64,000 bases of DNA from Ceratodon purpureus. Taxonomy: Eukaryota > Streptophyta > Bryopsida > Pseudoditrichales > Ditrichaceae. Position 1 is the stretch's first letter. Each line of letters starts with the position of its first letter. The notes under the pieces were generated by a model. The model worked only from the letters and a program-made list of their open reading frames with translations. It was not told the DNA's origin and did no database searches. The position numbers and the translations under genes were made by a program. The stretch covers positions 9,171,075 through 9,235,074 of the forward strand of contig CM026429.1 in the NCBI GenBank assembly GCA_014871385.1, read 5' to 3'. Positions 1-12,021 of this stretch are shown here, piece by piece.

Positions 1-1460
1 GATGAAGGCGTGGATCCCATTTGCACGCAAGTCCCGGTAGCTGATTAGACTACGGGGTGCGGCTAGAGCATACATGGCTCTTTCACACTTGACGGGAAAT
101 CCCTCGGGCAATATATTTGTTGTCCGGCCCTCTCGGAACTAAAAGTTCCGGCTTCCGGCAATAGTAATAATATTACACACATTTCAAATTTTCAGGGTCC
201 GTCCAAGCAATTGGGCTCAAAGAACTGAGGATCTCAAAAAAATAGAATGAGTAGATGCGCTATCTAGAAGTGCTATGTCAGACCGTGAACTTATGTTAAA
301 CAGATAGACCATATAATTTTCAATGTCATTGGAAAAGGGTGCATCGAGAGTGTGCACTTTTCTCTTCTCATCTTTCATTTTCTATAACTCTCTGTACATT
401 TCAACAAAGTACTTGGAGGTACGACATCCTTTAGCAAAATGACCGTGTCTTACACATCGATGACATGTTTCTCTAGTGGGACTGGTTCTAAGAGACTGAC
501 TAGATTGACTTGGATAGCGCTGATAATATTCATAATTGTTGTAATACCTAACATAGTCTCAACCCTCATTGTGATAACGTTGATTGAAATAATATCGGTG
601 GTCTTCTCTTCTTGAGAAATATCAACCATCATGCCCTTTACCACAACCTCTTGTACCTCGGGGTTGACGTTTGGTTGCTTCAGTCACCATTGCTATAAGC
701 CTCACGCTCTAGCTCCTTCTTGGCAAGAACAGTTGACGATTTTGGAGTTGTCACTGGGCTTTTGAGTGGAATGAATCTCCCGGACATGTCGTTTCTCCGC
801 ATTCTTCAATCTTATTAACTACTTCTTTTCAGCTTGATACAAATAAGTCATGAGATGAGAATGACACTTATAATTCATATTTTCATATTGTTGAGGAAGA
901 ACGGCATTAGCAGGAGGAAAGGTTGAGAGTGTTTTCTTAATAAGCTGCTCCTCGCCGCCTCGGTGATCACGTCACCACATAGACGGAGTTGTGCAAGAAT
1001 GCGGTGCATCTCTGCATCATAAGCCTTCAAGTTCGGAAAATCAATCACACGCAACCTATACTAATCAGTGCGTGCCTGTGGCAATAAGAGAGTCTTCTCA
1101 TTTCGGAAACAATTTGCAATTGCTTTGATAACTCCACCGGGTCGTTGATTTGAATGTACTGTTATCGCAATGAGGCATCAATGTGACGGCGAATGATCAT
1201 CAAAGCTTGATACTTTCAAAAATTTGGAAGCATAGCCACTGTGACTTGTCTGGGCGATCAAAGCTCTATCCAATTCCTTTGCACATAGGAAGGTAGTCAT
1301 TTCAATACACCATTGACCAATCCAAAAATTAGTGCCATCAGCCGCCAAAGGGTTGAACATGAGAGTCTTGATCTTTGTTAACCGGAGATTTCTCAATCTT
1401 CCCTCCCTCAGTTTCAGTAGCCTTTTTCGCAGTTTTTCATCCCTGGCTCCGACAGTCATC
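1..1460 (-). pseudogene. Decayed Ty1/copia retrotransposon: Gag, protease and start of integrase
   Basis: Read leftward, broken pieces of a copia polyprotein appear in the family order. A Gag-like stretch (1459-1178) contains DGTNFW followed by LCAKELD, as in copia Gag. A CCHC zinc knuckle with spacing C-x2-C-x4-H-x4-C lies at 465-424. An aspartic-protease-like LLDSASTH lies at about 270-247. A pre-integrase-type stretch containing RSLISYRDLRANGIH lies at about 50-10. The pieces are in different frames and contain several stops (for example TGA codons between 560 and 620, and a TAG after the knuckle), so the copy is dead. The element continues past the window edge. I could not identify its LTRs. 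Identification of the family is confident; the exact limits are not. Confidence 0.75.
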
Positions 1461-1462
1461 CA

Positions 1463-1534
1463 GTCGGCTGGATGAACTCTGTCACAGCCGACTGGATGAA
1501 CTCTGTCGTAGCCGACTGGATGATTTCTGCTAGG
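1463..1534. repeat. Three 24-bp tandem repeats
   Basis: The unit begins GCCGACTGGATGAACTCTGT and is repeated three times head to tail (1463-1486, 1487-1510, 1511-1534), with a few substitutions in the first and third copies. It lies directly 5' of the Gag-like reading frame of the copia remnant, so it may belong to that element's leader. Confidence 0.7.
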
Positions 1535-4500
1535 TTCTTAAGGCAGGTTTTAGGGTTTCTAAGATCATTCCTCACTAGTGCACTCAGAGTTAGGAGAGAC
1601 TGAGGAGCTTTTATGAGCTACTGTACCATGATCTTGGGGCAGATTTGACCCTCTTTATACAGTTTTTGAATCACTTTTCCACTTCTTTTGAGTGTTTCCA
1701 GCATTGTATGAGTGTTTCAGCACCATTGCTAGTTGGGTTTTTGTAGGGTTTTGATGGGTTGTGAAGGTTAGGGTTTTATGGGAAATCCTCCCTTTACCAT
1801 TCGGTTTTAGCTATGACAAAGGAAAGAGCTCCTCAAGAGTTGGCCCACTCGGAAGCTTTTCAATTCCCGGGAGGAGCACGGCCACACAAACTGCTTGCTA
1901 TTTGTAAGTACTGGCGGTGTCACGCACTAGTGTCACTCGGCCGCTCCAACTTCAGAACAAAAAATCGAATTGTTGTGTAAAAGAAACCTTCGTTGCACGG
2001 TTAGTGAGTTCCAATGTTACCTTGGTGAAGATATAGAAATCAACTCGTGGAAACAAAACTCAAAAACCAATAGTGGAAATAAAATCTAATGATGGGAAAT
2101 AAATCACTTCCGGTTGCGGCTGAAATCTTTTATGTTGCGGTCTATTGGCGGTCCTCCTCATTGCGGACTGTTGGCTGCTGGCAGTTCTCCTAGCGGCTCT
2201 ACAACTTGGTGCTCCAAAACATAGCGGTCATCAATTGCTTGGTTGGCATGCTAGCTAGTGGGTTCCATCCTTTCTAATGCTCATTCCATATGTGGCGGTG
2301 ACTTAATGGTCGGTGCGACGGTGACCCCAGCTTCCTCGGTTTTTACTAGGGTTTTGTTCGTCTTTTTCCTATTTTAACCCCGACCTACGGATTTCAAAGT
2401 GGGTTCGATCCTTGGTAGAGAAGAGCTCTAGGATTCAACTCTTTATAGAAGCGGAAATCATGAAAACAGTGATACTTTTTGAAAAAACTGAAAACTTAAA
2501 GCAAACAGATAAACTAGAGTAGTGAGCAAATAGACCTTTTGGAAATGTTGCAACTAAAAACTTGAATCAAATAAATAAACCAGAGCAGAATGAGGAGTGA
2601 GCAAGTAAATTAGAGCAGAACCAGCACTGAGCAAATAAACCATAGCACTGAACAAATAAACTAGAGATGAAATGAACAGTGAGGAAATAAACACAAAGGA
2701 AATGAGAACAAAACAGTGAGAATACTTGAGCAAAACAGTGAAGAAATCAAGAGCAAAATAGTGAGGAAATCAAGACCAACTCGTGCTAATAATGTGTTAC
2801 AGAGCATAGACCAAAGGCAAAAATGAAAATGAAAAAGTGTGTAGCCTTCCTCAGGCTGTGCCTTTTTATTGCCTCGAGGTGGTAACTTCAAGGCCCTTTG
2901 GATGATAACATAGAGAGGCTAACTGCTACTTACTTCATGTCTTACTCTACTTTAGTCCAGACTCCAGACATCCGGGAGTTGCATGTCGGTGCTCCCGAGG
3001 TCGCACCCTTCTAGAACCTTTCTAACAGCTTTCTTCCTCCATGTAAAGTAGAGGATTGTATTTCCGACTAAATTTCAAGTTTGCATACTGAGCTAGCAAA
3101 AGAAAAAGTTTATAATTCTTGGATGTTCCGCAAAGCTAGTGCAAAGGCTTTAAAAAAAATACATTTTTTGAACATTCCTACAATTTTATATGAATTTTTA
3201 AATTTGAAAGCCTATAGAATGGCCATTAATCATTCACAGGGTTCTGGTTTTTATGAGATATTGGATTCTAAAAATAGAAATGTTCTGCACCAATGAGAAA
3301 CACTCAATTTTTCCATGCATGGACATAAGTAGAGGGCTCTTGAACACTTTCTGAAACTGAAATGGGTGGTTTCTACCCAGCCCTTTAATCCCAAGGGTCG
3401 TCAATATGAACTACTTAGAAATCAATCCTTCTACCTTATGGTTGGATATTGGTAAACCAATAAGCTTCCATAATCCGTGTAGAGGTACCCTTATTACCGA
3501 CATAGAAGAAGACATAACTCCGTGCTTGGCAAATCTAGGCACAATTTTTTATCAACAATCTCAGACTTCTAAATTTTGTGATGTATGATTGCCTACACAC
3601 ATCGTGGTTGATATTAGTTCAATTAGATCTTAGCTCCATTCATAGTCCACTAATTCATTGTCAACCACACCTAGACTCTTCTATCATAGAAAACTAATTT
3701 ATTTCAGGCTTCAACAAGGTTCAATGGCAAGTAATATCTATTATACGTTTTTCTAAGTTGTTCATTCTTCACATTCCTTGCTAGCAATTCCAGATTTATA
3801 TGAGTTGGTTGACGTTTGGAGTACTAGGGATTATTTTAGAAGGAGGCTGTAAGGCTTGTCACCTAATGAGTTACAATATTCCAAGTTATCTTTGACCTCA
3901 AACTCTGCATTTCATAGAAAACTAACTGAAATTAGCATTACCATGTATACTCACTACAAGTAGAAATGAGGAGGCTAAATGGATGTTGTAGATCTACAAG
4001 AAGATGTTGGTTATGTTTTCTTATATGACAAAGACTCAAAAAGAGGGGATTTAGCTGATATAAGAGAACGCCACCAAGGGTTCAAGCTTAGTCATCTTAA
4101 CATTATTGAGGATGGGAGCAACAAGCTTCGGGGGGTCACTCTTCATAAAAATTAAGGGATAGGTGCGGATATGGGGTATTTTAAGGGGGGCTATTACTTA
4201 GTGATTTTTTTTTGAAGGGGCTATTAATAATTATTACATAATTTTCTAAAATGTGTTTTTAAAGTGGGGGCTATGGGTAAGTATAAGTGCCGGATTTGGG
4301 TGTTTTATGGCATCCTATATTACTTATAATAAGTGGTATTTTTTTTTGTCCATTCCCAACACTGCTTTAACTACAAACAAACAACAAGATAATACACAAC
4401 AAGATTAGAGCGATGCTTTTGGTCTAGTGTTTCATATAGGTACCACAATTATGCAGCATCAAGCAAAAAAGAGAAAACATCATAGAAGAGAAGTTCAAAG

Positions 4501-5034
4501 CATTCCAGATACATGGTTTCAAATCACAACAACAAACGGCAATTTTGGATCAAATTCAAAGGTTACCAACACTCTTTACAAGACAGCACACAAACTGACC
4601 AATTGCAACTCATTCATTACTCCGAATACAAGGTTTCAAAACAGAATTAAGTCCTGAGCCTAGAGATTCAGTACTGACATTGTCCCGAAGTTGGACAAGC
4701 AAACCTAACAGGTTTCATGAAAAACAAAAAGTGTTCATAAACACATAAATAAGCTACGCTCTAATTCACATCCGTAGAGCAGGAATTCCTCTCAGCCGCC
4801 GTCCCGAATGACCCTGATACATGAAGAACCCTCCAACATAAGAAACAAGCACAAACAATTGATGGAAAAAGGATTGGAAAGAAACTGACAGCGGCGATGA
4901 AATCTAAGGAACCAGCAAGGGGACTGGAGTTCTCTAATAAGTATAAACAGTAACAACAAAATGGGAAGCAAAATGGGAAGCAAAATGGGATACCAGCAAG
5001 AAATAAAACGAAGCAAAATGGGAGAAACATACCT
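1535..5034. other. Gene-poor stretch with unrecognised decayed reading frames
   Basis: No gene is supported here. Short open frames on the plus strand at 3081-3296 and 3406-3588, with stop-broken frame between them, look as if they once coded for protein, but I recognise no family. Around 4200-4340 and 6540-6660 there are two loosely similar AT-rich blocks sharing AAAGTGGGGG and CTATATTACTTATAA, probably copies of one degenerate repeat. Confidence 0.4.
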
Positions 5035-5860
5035 TCACAAATCACGAGCGCTTAGAGCGTTGTGCCGGTGTGACCAGGTAGTCTCCACGAGCTCCTGCCC
5101 ATCTCCTGGGATCACGTGGACTTTGACAATCCAACCGCTCCTGAGGAAGGCGAGCAGGGAATTGAGCTCGGAGTTGGAGAGCTCATCCAAAGGCTGGGTC
5201 CAAAGCCTCATCGGCAGGGGGGTCGTGAAGGACCAGGACTTGTTGAAGACCGCAACGGCGCTATCGAACTCCGCCAACAGATTACCCCAGCGCTGACGGA
5301 GCCAATTGGAGCCCGCGATAGCGTTTTTCCGCAGAGACGGACCAGCGCGCAATGCTGCGTACTGCTCCATTATATTTTTGCATAACCTCGTCGGACAAGA
5401 GAATCAAAGTTAGGTGATTCGGTTCTTCAGGCCCGACTTCAAGCTCCACAGCGGCTACCTCTTCAGCTCCCACACCATCATCGCATTCCAATTCCTCTGT
5501 CCACTGATTTGGTAATTCTCGAATCTGAGGCTGCTGGATTTCATTGCTTGCATTCTCCTCCACCACGTCCACCCGTCGTCGCTTAAACTGCCCACCACTA
5601 TTGATCTCTTCCTCCATCGGAATCACGTAAATGCGGTCTGTGACGAAGTTCATCACCTCAAATTTTTGCCAAATTATGCATTGATCTTCTAGGTCCCAGA
5701 ATTCAAACGCCTAGTCCAAACAATTGAGACTCTCCAGCTTTTGCCTCAGGTCGTGGTATGTATCTCCAATCTGACACACAATTGGGCTCACCAATTCGGG
5801 CCTCGAGTTTTCATCAACCACAGAATACAACTTCACCTTGTAGTTAGAACCGATTTCGAC
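5035..5860 (-). pseudogene. Broken gene of unknown family (one TAG, one frame change)
   Basis: A GC-richer block stands out from the AT-rich surroundings. Read leftward, one frame gives a plausible protein from about 5860, including VKLYSVVDENSRPELV and, after an in-frame TAG at 5713-5711, AFEFWDLEDQCIIWQKFEV and VTDRIYVIPMEEE. The frame closes at 5282. A second frame, offset by one base, opens at MEQYAALRAG (5370) and runs to a TGA at 5037-5035 (111 codons). The change most likely lies in the A-rich run near 5378-5372. The N-terminal part looks like a compact beta-rich domain followed by an acidic linker, but I do not recognise the family. A downstream ORF starting at the ATG at 5653 is possible if the upstream part is leader. 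The assignment as a pseudogene assumes that the TAG and frame change are real rather than assembly errors. Confidence 0.45.
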
Positions 5861-7125
5861 AGCCAAAAAAAATACAAAACCTATCTAAACAATGAGACCG
5901 TAAATCACATGAACCGTGAATGTGTCCACGCTTCCACTTCACAGCTGCGAAGTCGCCTTCAAATTTCAACCCCTGCAACCCAATAAGCATCCAGATCACG
6001 GAGTTAGCATCGTGTATAAATCCACAATCTATCGACGCATCACCTGTTACCCCAAAGGGCCCAATCACCCTAAACCGAACTTTTCGAACCCTACCCTAAA
6101 CAACGTAATCTTTGTAGCAGCGAAGCTTACACAAAAAAATCCAGAGTCTCACATGAATCAGCGCCAAATACCTTGAGCGCAAGAACCCACAACCTCCATC
6201 AAAGCACCAACATTGTACCGAAGCCCACCCTAAGCATAGAGATTCAGAATCACGAGCATCGCACAAGACGGTATGATGTATCCGACAAAAAACAACACGA
6301 TCACCGTAACTTTGGAAAACGAGAGTGGAACCCCAAGAATTTTCAAAACCCTAACGCCGCCAATTGAAACCCATGGGCCTTGCCACATCGCAGCTCAACC
6401 GTTAATCTCGCCTGTGACCCACGGTCCATGTTGAGGCATCTTGGATCCATGAGGTCACCTGAAAGTGGCGGGTGATGAAACATCTTGAAAAACTTGATTG
6501 ACCAGGCCATAGTCCTTTAAAGAAAGCGTGGCAATGTATGTACTACATGATACCCATAATTCGTCATCATTTTTTTTTAAAGTGGGGGGTATATTATAAT
6601 TAACTAAACTCAAATATGACCACATTACCTGCACACTATATTACTTATAATTCCCCACAACGCTTTCTATGCCCTCTATGGTAGAAGTAAAAAAATTCTA
6701 ATTTTTATTTTGAATGAATTTAAGGCACCTTATATTTGTTCTCACCTATATGTCTACTTTTTATGCCCAGTGCCCCCCCTCCCTCCGCGGCAAGAAGTGT
6801 TGCCCTCTGATTATAGCCAAGTTGAGTTGGCTCAAAGGAATTGAACATGAACATTAGGAGGACTAGGCGAAGGTAATGTTGTAGGGCGTAGATCACTACA
6901 AGGATAGATGTTCACTGGTGATAAGACAGGCTTTACAGCAAAATAAGACATAGATTTCAACAACAAAATATAGGACAACATATGGAGCATGAAGTTCAAC
7001 GGTGGATTCATGGAGTGTATTGGTCATCTATAATTGACAAAATTTGGTTTCAACAATGGTTTTAAGGTTTGGAAACGACATGCCAAAGGAATACTATGCA
7101 ATCATCTACAATCCTTACCAAAGGA
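5861..7125. other. Intergenic, no supported gene
   Basis: The minus frame at 6068-5930 might be an upstream exon of the broken gene on its right edge, but no convincing splice sites join them. The remainder is AT-rich with mononucleotide runs, and I see no further structure. Confidence 0.4.
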
Positions 7126-8038
7126 TTAACCCCTAAATATCTAGAAAGCCAAAACGACTTTTTGCAATTTTGGGCAGCCAAGATGAAGGGGATAAAATTA
7201 ATATTTTTTCCTAAGATTTTAGCTGGATGCTCCCTATACTGCAAAGTGTATGTAGTAAACTTTTCAAAGCCAAATTCCAATTTTAAGACCTTCATCTAGA
7301 AATTTTAGGTTTCAAGTCCAAAACGGGCAGCTTAAAATTAGGCTTTTTTAAATTTTTTTTCTTGAAATATGTTCATAACCAAACCACCACTCAAATTCCA
7401 AAGAGACCCAAGTCAAAAAATATACCAATTTTACAAGGGTAGCCTTCAAAAATTACAAAGACAAGCTTCAAATTTTTGAATTATTTCTTTCAAAATTTGT
7501 CAAAATTTGAGATTTTGAAATTTTTCAAAAATAATTTTGCCTAAGAATCAAAAATTTATAAAGGCACCTAACCATTGTTTAGATTTTTCTAAAACCAAAT
7601 ATACGTAACGTCATACATGTTTTACTATATCAACGTTTTTAGACCTCCTTTTAGAAAACAATTTTTATGAGAGCCAAAAAAAGGAATGAGTCTCTTAAAT
7701 TTTGCATGGAGGTACCCAACTTGATTACCTACATAGAAAAAAATATGAGCAAAATGTTTGGGGTAAAAATCTTCAACTCTTCCTTTGCAGCATTTTGACT
7801 ATGTCATTCTCGAGCAATGCCCAAAAATTTTTTGCTGCAACTTTGAATGTTATAATCTCTAAGATGGTAACTGAAAATTTTATTAGTACTTTTAAAGAAG
7901 ATAAAGTACAAGATCTTACGGATGGATGTCTAAAAAAAGCAATTTTATTTGGTCCAAACCGTTGTTTCCACAATATGGTCAAAAATGGTTGTTTTGGGTT
8001 TTGGAACCTCCAAAACCGGCTGGATTTTTAGGGGTTAA
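7126..8038. mobile_element. TTAA-flanked non-autonomous element, copy A (piggyBac-like ends)
   Basis: The element starts TTAA-CCCCTAAA (7126-7137) and ends TTTTAGGGG-TTAA (to 8038), 913 bp in all. Outside TTAA the flanks share no direct repeat, so TTAA is most simply the target duplication, as for the piggyBac superfamily. It has no transposase. Inside it carries a module found in all related copies here: ACTTTGAATGTTATAATCT, then about 70 bp later CAAGATCTTACGG, about 100-130 bp from the right end. Copy B (12022-12893 plus 28391-28457) is its closest relative in the window. Confidence 0.7.
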
Positions 8039-9183
8039 TATAATTATACACGCCGCCAAGAGGATGTGAATGCAATTAAAGACGCAAAAGAATGGAAATT
8101 GGAGAAATACTTAGCTTCATTCCGCATTACTTGCAGTTGACAAAGGCAAGAATATTAAATTAGGAAATCCAAGATTTGTAACTCAATTAAAAAAGAAATT
8201 GGTAATAAGAAGAAGGCCAAGACCACTTCATACTTTGTCCAACTACCAAATGGCCAATGACTTCTTGGGCTTCACCTAAGAGCTACAGTCTAATATTTAT
8301 AATGCCTCTATGGCAATACACGATGCTATTCTAGGCTGATTATATTCCACGAGCCTACTCATGCTCTACATATTAAGTTATTAAACATGTACTAAGAAAA
8401 AAATTCAACTAGCCATAACTCTGTCATAATAATGTATTTAATGTTATAATAAATTTTCTACATATTTACCATCAGTGAATACACTTTTTTCTAATTCTCA
8501 AAGATTTTGAATTTGAAATCAAATTTCTATGAGTTTTTAAATTTCTAAATTATGAATTTTGGATTGCAGGTTAGGAACTCATTGGAAACTTTGATCAATG
8601 TGCTCCGGCTAAACTGAGGTAGTTTAGACTACTGAATTGGAAATTTTCTCAATATTTTAATAAAAAGAGTTCAGCCTCTTGGAAAGAAATTGGGTTTTTA
8701 TCGTTCAACCTAAACTCTCCTTGAGGGGCTAAATTCTTGGTGCCAAAACTCTCAAAAAGTGCTGCCATGTAAGTATTTCAAGGCCCTTGGCCCCTAAAGT
8801 TTCCAACCACGGCATTGTGATATACTTGAATTCAAAAGGACACGGATGTGTTGCAAGTTTAGTGGTCAGCAGAAGTTATCTGGTTTTTGATTGCTATACC
8901 TTGAGCAAAATTTCTAAAAACAAACCTGACCAACTTTTACAATTTTGTAAAGCCTGACTTCATGTCCTGTATGGACTGGAGACTTGATCATGTCCAGCTT
9001 TACTCATGTCTAGAAACAAGAGGGTAGACCGTAGTACCTTTGGAAGTTGGCAGATGCACCATCGCGTATTATGCCATTATTGATCCTGCTGTGTTAATCA
9101 GATAAATTACAGACTTAGGCCAAATATTTGAAGTAGTTTCGACCATTTGATTTGTCAAGTGACAATGCATCTACCTTGTGATG
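8039..9183. other. Intergenic AT-rich DNA
   Basis: No gene, RNA or clear repeat structure was seen in this stretch. Confidence 0.4.
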
Positions 9184-9185
9184 TA

Positions 9186-9583
9186 CTCCCTCCGTCCCAA
9201 AATGATCTTCTTTTTTGATAAAATGATCTGGATTAAGGTTGAAAATGACAATTTTGAAATCATTTTCGAGCTAGAAGTCGAGTTTAGTGTACTCTTTTAT
9301 TCCTGAAAATTTGAGTTTAAAAACCCTATTAAAAGTGTAGGTTTGGAGCATTGAAAAGTGGGATTTTTGGGCCATTTTTGAGGAGCACCGGTAGCCACTC
9401 ATTTCCTTAGCTCCCTTGGTTCTTCTTGGAACATTCATCCATGTTATCCAAACGTTCATCCAAAATTCCAAATTTCATCCAAATTTCTAGAAATCATCTA
9501 ATAAATTTCATCCATCCACCAGGAAGATCATTTTGGGACAAGAAATGCAAGCCAACAGGAAGATCATTTTGGAACAGAGGGAG
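9186..9583. mobile_element. Stowaway-like MITE (Tc1/mariner type)
   Basis: The left end CTCCCTCCGTCCCAAAATGA and the right end, reading inward as CTCCCTCTGTTCCAAAATGA, form a terminal inverted repeat of about 25 bp. Both ends are flanked by TA (9184-9185 and 9584-9585), the target duplication of the Tc1/mariner superfamily. CTCCCTCCGT is the well-known plant Stowaway terminus. A second copy of the right-end motif (AGGAAGATCATTTTGGGACA, near 9519) lies just inside. No coding capacity. Confidence 0.85.
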
Positions 9584-9585
9584 TA

Positions 9586-11940
9586 CTAATTAACTTTGAA
9601 CCACAAACATGGCATATATAATTTAAAGAATTCAAAACACCAAAATTAGCTTTGAAATTAGAAAAAAATATGCATCAAACATACAAGAGAATGAAGAGAG
9701 ATGTAATTTAAAACCTCAAAAAGTTTTTTGAAAACTATTAGAATATCAATGAAGAAAACATGATAAAACTTCAGACTTTAAAGGAATTAGTATAGAAAAT
9801 TTATAGAATTTTAATCTCTAAAGATTTAGGGTGTTTTTATCTTGAAATAGAGATTTTCTTGATTTTTTATAGAAAGAGGAAGTAAAACAAGTTTAATACA
9901 ATGTATAGTGATACCAACCGTAAGATTTAATATTCACCCTAATTTACAATAATATCTCTAAATTTTGAAAGCATATAGTATATCATTTGGAAGATGGTAA
10001 TATTGAAAAATAAAAGTCTTTTTTAGGAAACTGCCAAATGTTAGAGTACCCTTTTGATCTTCATAGTCCTTCATGGATTGAATGAAATTAATAGAGTTGT
10101 TCCATAGAATTTTTTTGGATGAACTATTAGTTATCAAAGATATTATTTTAACCTCCAAAGGACAATCATCAACATTTAGGCTATTTAAAAATTTGGTCAG
10201 GTCTGGTCCGAGATGACCCTAAACTACCCAAGTGAGGGCTTGGTTGTACCCAAAGCGAATGCAGTGATTGTCACTTCGTTTTGCGGCCGTGAAATCGCGC
10301 CCAAGTCTAATGGGAAACTTTGCTATGAGGGGGCAAACCTCTTCATATATGTCAAAAAAAAAAAAAAAAAAAAAAAACTAAATAAATAAAATAAAAATAA
10401 AAGTAAATTTGAGCGGGTACTTGTGATGCCAAATTTTAATTATCATTTTTTGAAATTTTTTGTGAATGTTTGTTGTAACAAGAAAGTAAAAGGAATCTTC
10501 TTTTCATTTGGACATTTACAAAAATAGTTATGGTATCGAAAGTGAAATTTTGCCTCCAGTGGGCAATTTTGGCAGCCATGCTAAATATATATGTTGTCTT
10601 TGAGATTTTTCCTATAAATACTTTATAATATCAGTTTTGATGTTTTCAAAAAAAACTTCTTTTAGTACAAAAAGTTCATTCCACAAAAGTTCAAAGTTTT
10701 ATCACAGTTTTGGGCAATGTACCAAAAAAACTTCTTTTCTTCATAAAAGTTAGAATTTTTCTTTTTATAGTTTTTTCTCTTTTTTACTCAAAGGATGGAC
10801 ATCAATCTTTACTTTGACCATTTGGATTAGGACTTTATAACATAATGGAATTTCTAGGAAAAAAATATGAATTACCATTCTTGTATATTCAACTTCATGA
10901 CAACAATTGTTATCAACATGCTACACTTGTCTTTTGTGTATAATTTTTATTTTTTTTAAATTAGCAAACTTAACGTCTTTTTCATGCACCAAAATGAGGT
11001 AGTATTTTTGGAGTGGGTCGTTTAGGGTGGGTGAAGGCATAACTAGGCTAATTCTCCTGCATTCTAGGCCACATGGATGGTCCATCATCAAAGCTGTAAG
11101 GGATGGAAAACAGTGACAGTGACGAAACTTTGGCATTGCCATAGTGAAGCCAGGGATCCTTGGAACTTACTCATTTTTTTATTTTTTTTATTTTAATTTT
11201 GTGCATTGAATAATTTGATTATTTAATTTTATGATAAATTCTTTTATTAAATATTTCCAAATTAACCTTTAGAAATTTATTTATTATATTTGTAATTTTC
11301 TATGGTTAAAAAACTAATTTGATTCTTTGATTGGATCAAGTGATTATTTATTGATAAATGATTTTATACAAATGGTTTTTTTCATCCTAATTCTTTGATT
11401 TTGATAATTTTGAGCTTTATTTATTTTTAATATTATTTGGATGATAAAATAGGGGCTATAAAACCCAAAATTCAATGAGATCAATCATAGCTACCCCGCT
11501 ATCATTGTATTGAGTGAATCCTAAGACTTAACGGGCAACGGGTCCAACTAGACCCGTTGCCCTTATTCAAACTCTTCTTGCTCCGCTTGATGGATTTGAA
11601 AGGCCTTCTATTATTTATATAATTTGATGAAAAACATGCATTTTATTTATAAAACTTAATTGAATTTATTAAATTTTTATTTATTTTCCTAGTTTTTTCC
11701 TTAGAGGAATAGTCACAGTAAATAATTGAAACTGTATATTTCGTTCGACCCCAAATGAAATTTGGTTTCCATCTCTATCCATTTCTGGTTCAGTATCATT
11801 TGGGCCTTTAAACCTGTCAGTTCACACGCGGTCTCACACTCTAAACAACCCACTCCCAATGGCTGTCCTCCACCTAAACCTCCAAAATCCATAATGCATA
11901 AAACCTAAGAAGAAAAAAATTAGAGTGTGTCAATCTAGTA
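9586..11940. other. AT-rich intergenic stretch
   Basis: Poly-A and poly-T runs (for example about 10353-10377) and low-complexity AT tracts are present. No gene is supported. The left end of the interrupted TTAA element that continues at 11941-12021 must lie in here, but I could not place it. Confidence 0.4.
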
Positions 11941-12021
11941 AAAAATCTGGTCAAAAAATTTTGTTTATAAATTTCAATTGCTATAATCTTTTAATCTTTA
12001 TAGTTATTATGATGAGATTTA
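11941..12021. mobile_element. Left part of an older TTAA-family element, interrupted by copy B
   Basis: The sequence carries the family's internal module in degenerate form (AATTTCAATTGCTATAATCT, then GATGAGATTTA) and is cut off at a TTAA (12022). The module resumes at 28458, immediately after the right end of copy B, with GAAGATCTTACGGTTAGAA and the terminus CTTTAGGGG-TTAA (28590-28602). The two parts therefore look like one element opened by the insertion of copy B. Confidence 0.55.

Noticed and set aside
3953-3975. CACTACAAGTAGAAATG as a CACTA element end
   Set aside because: No inverted partner or 3-bp duplication could be found nearby.
4761-5045. Cys/Phe-rich open frame on the minus strand downstream of the 5-kb broken gene
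   Set aside because: It derives from repeated AAAATGGGAAGC sequence and shows no domain.
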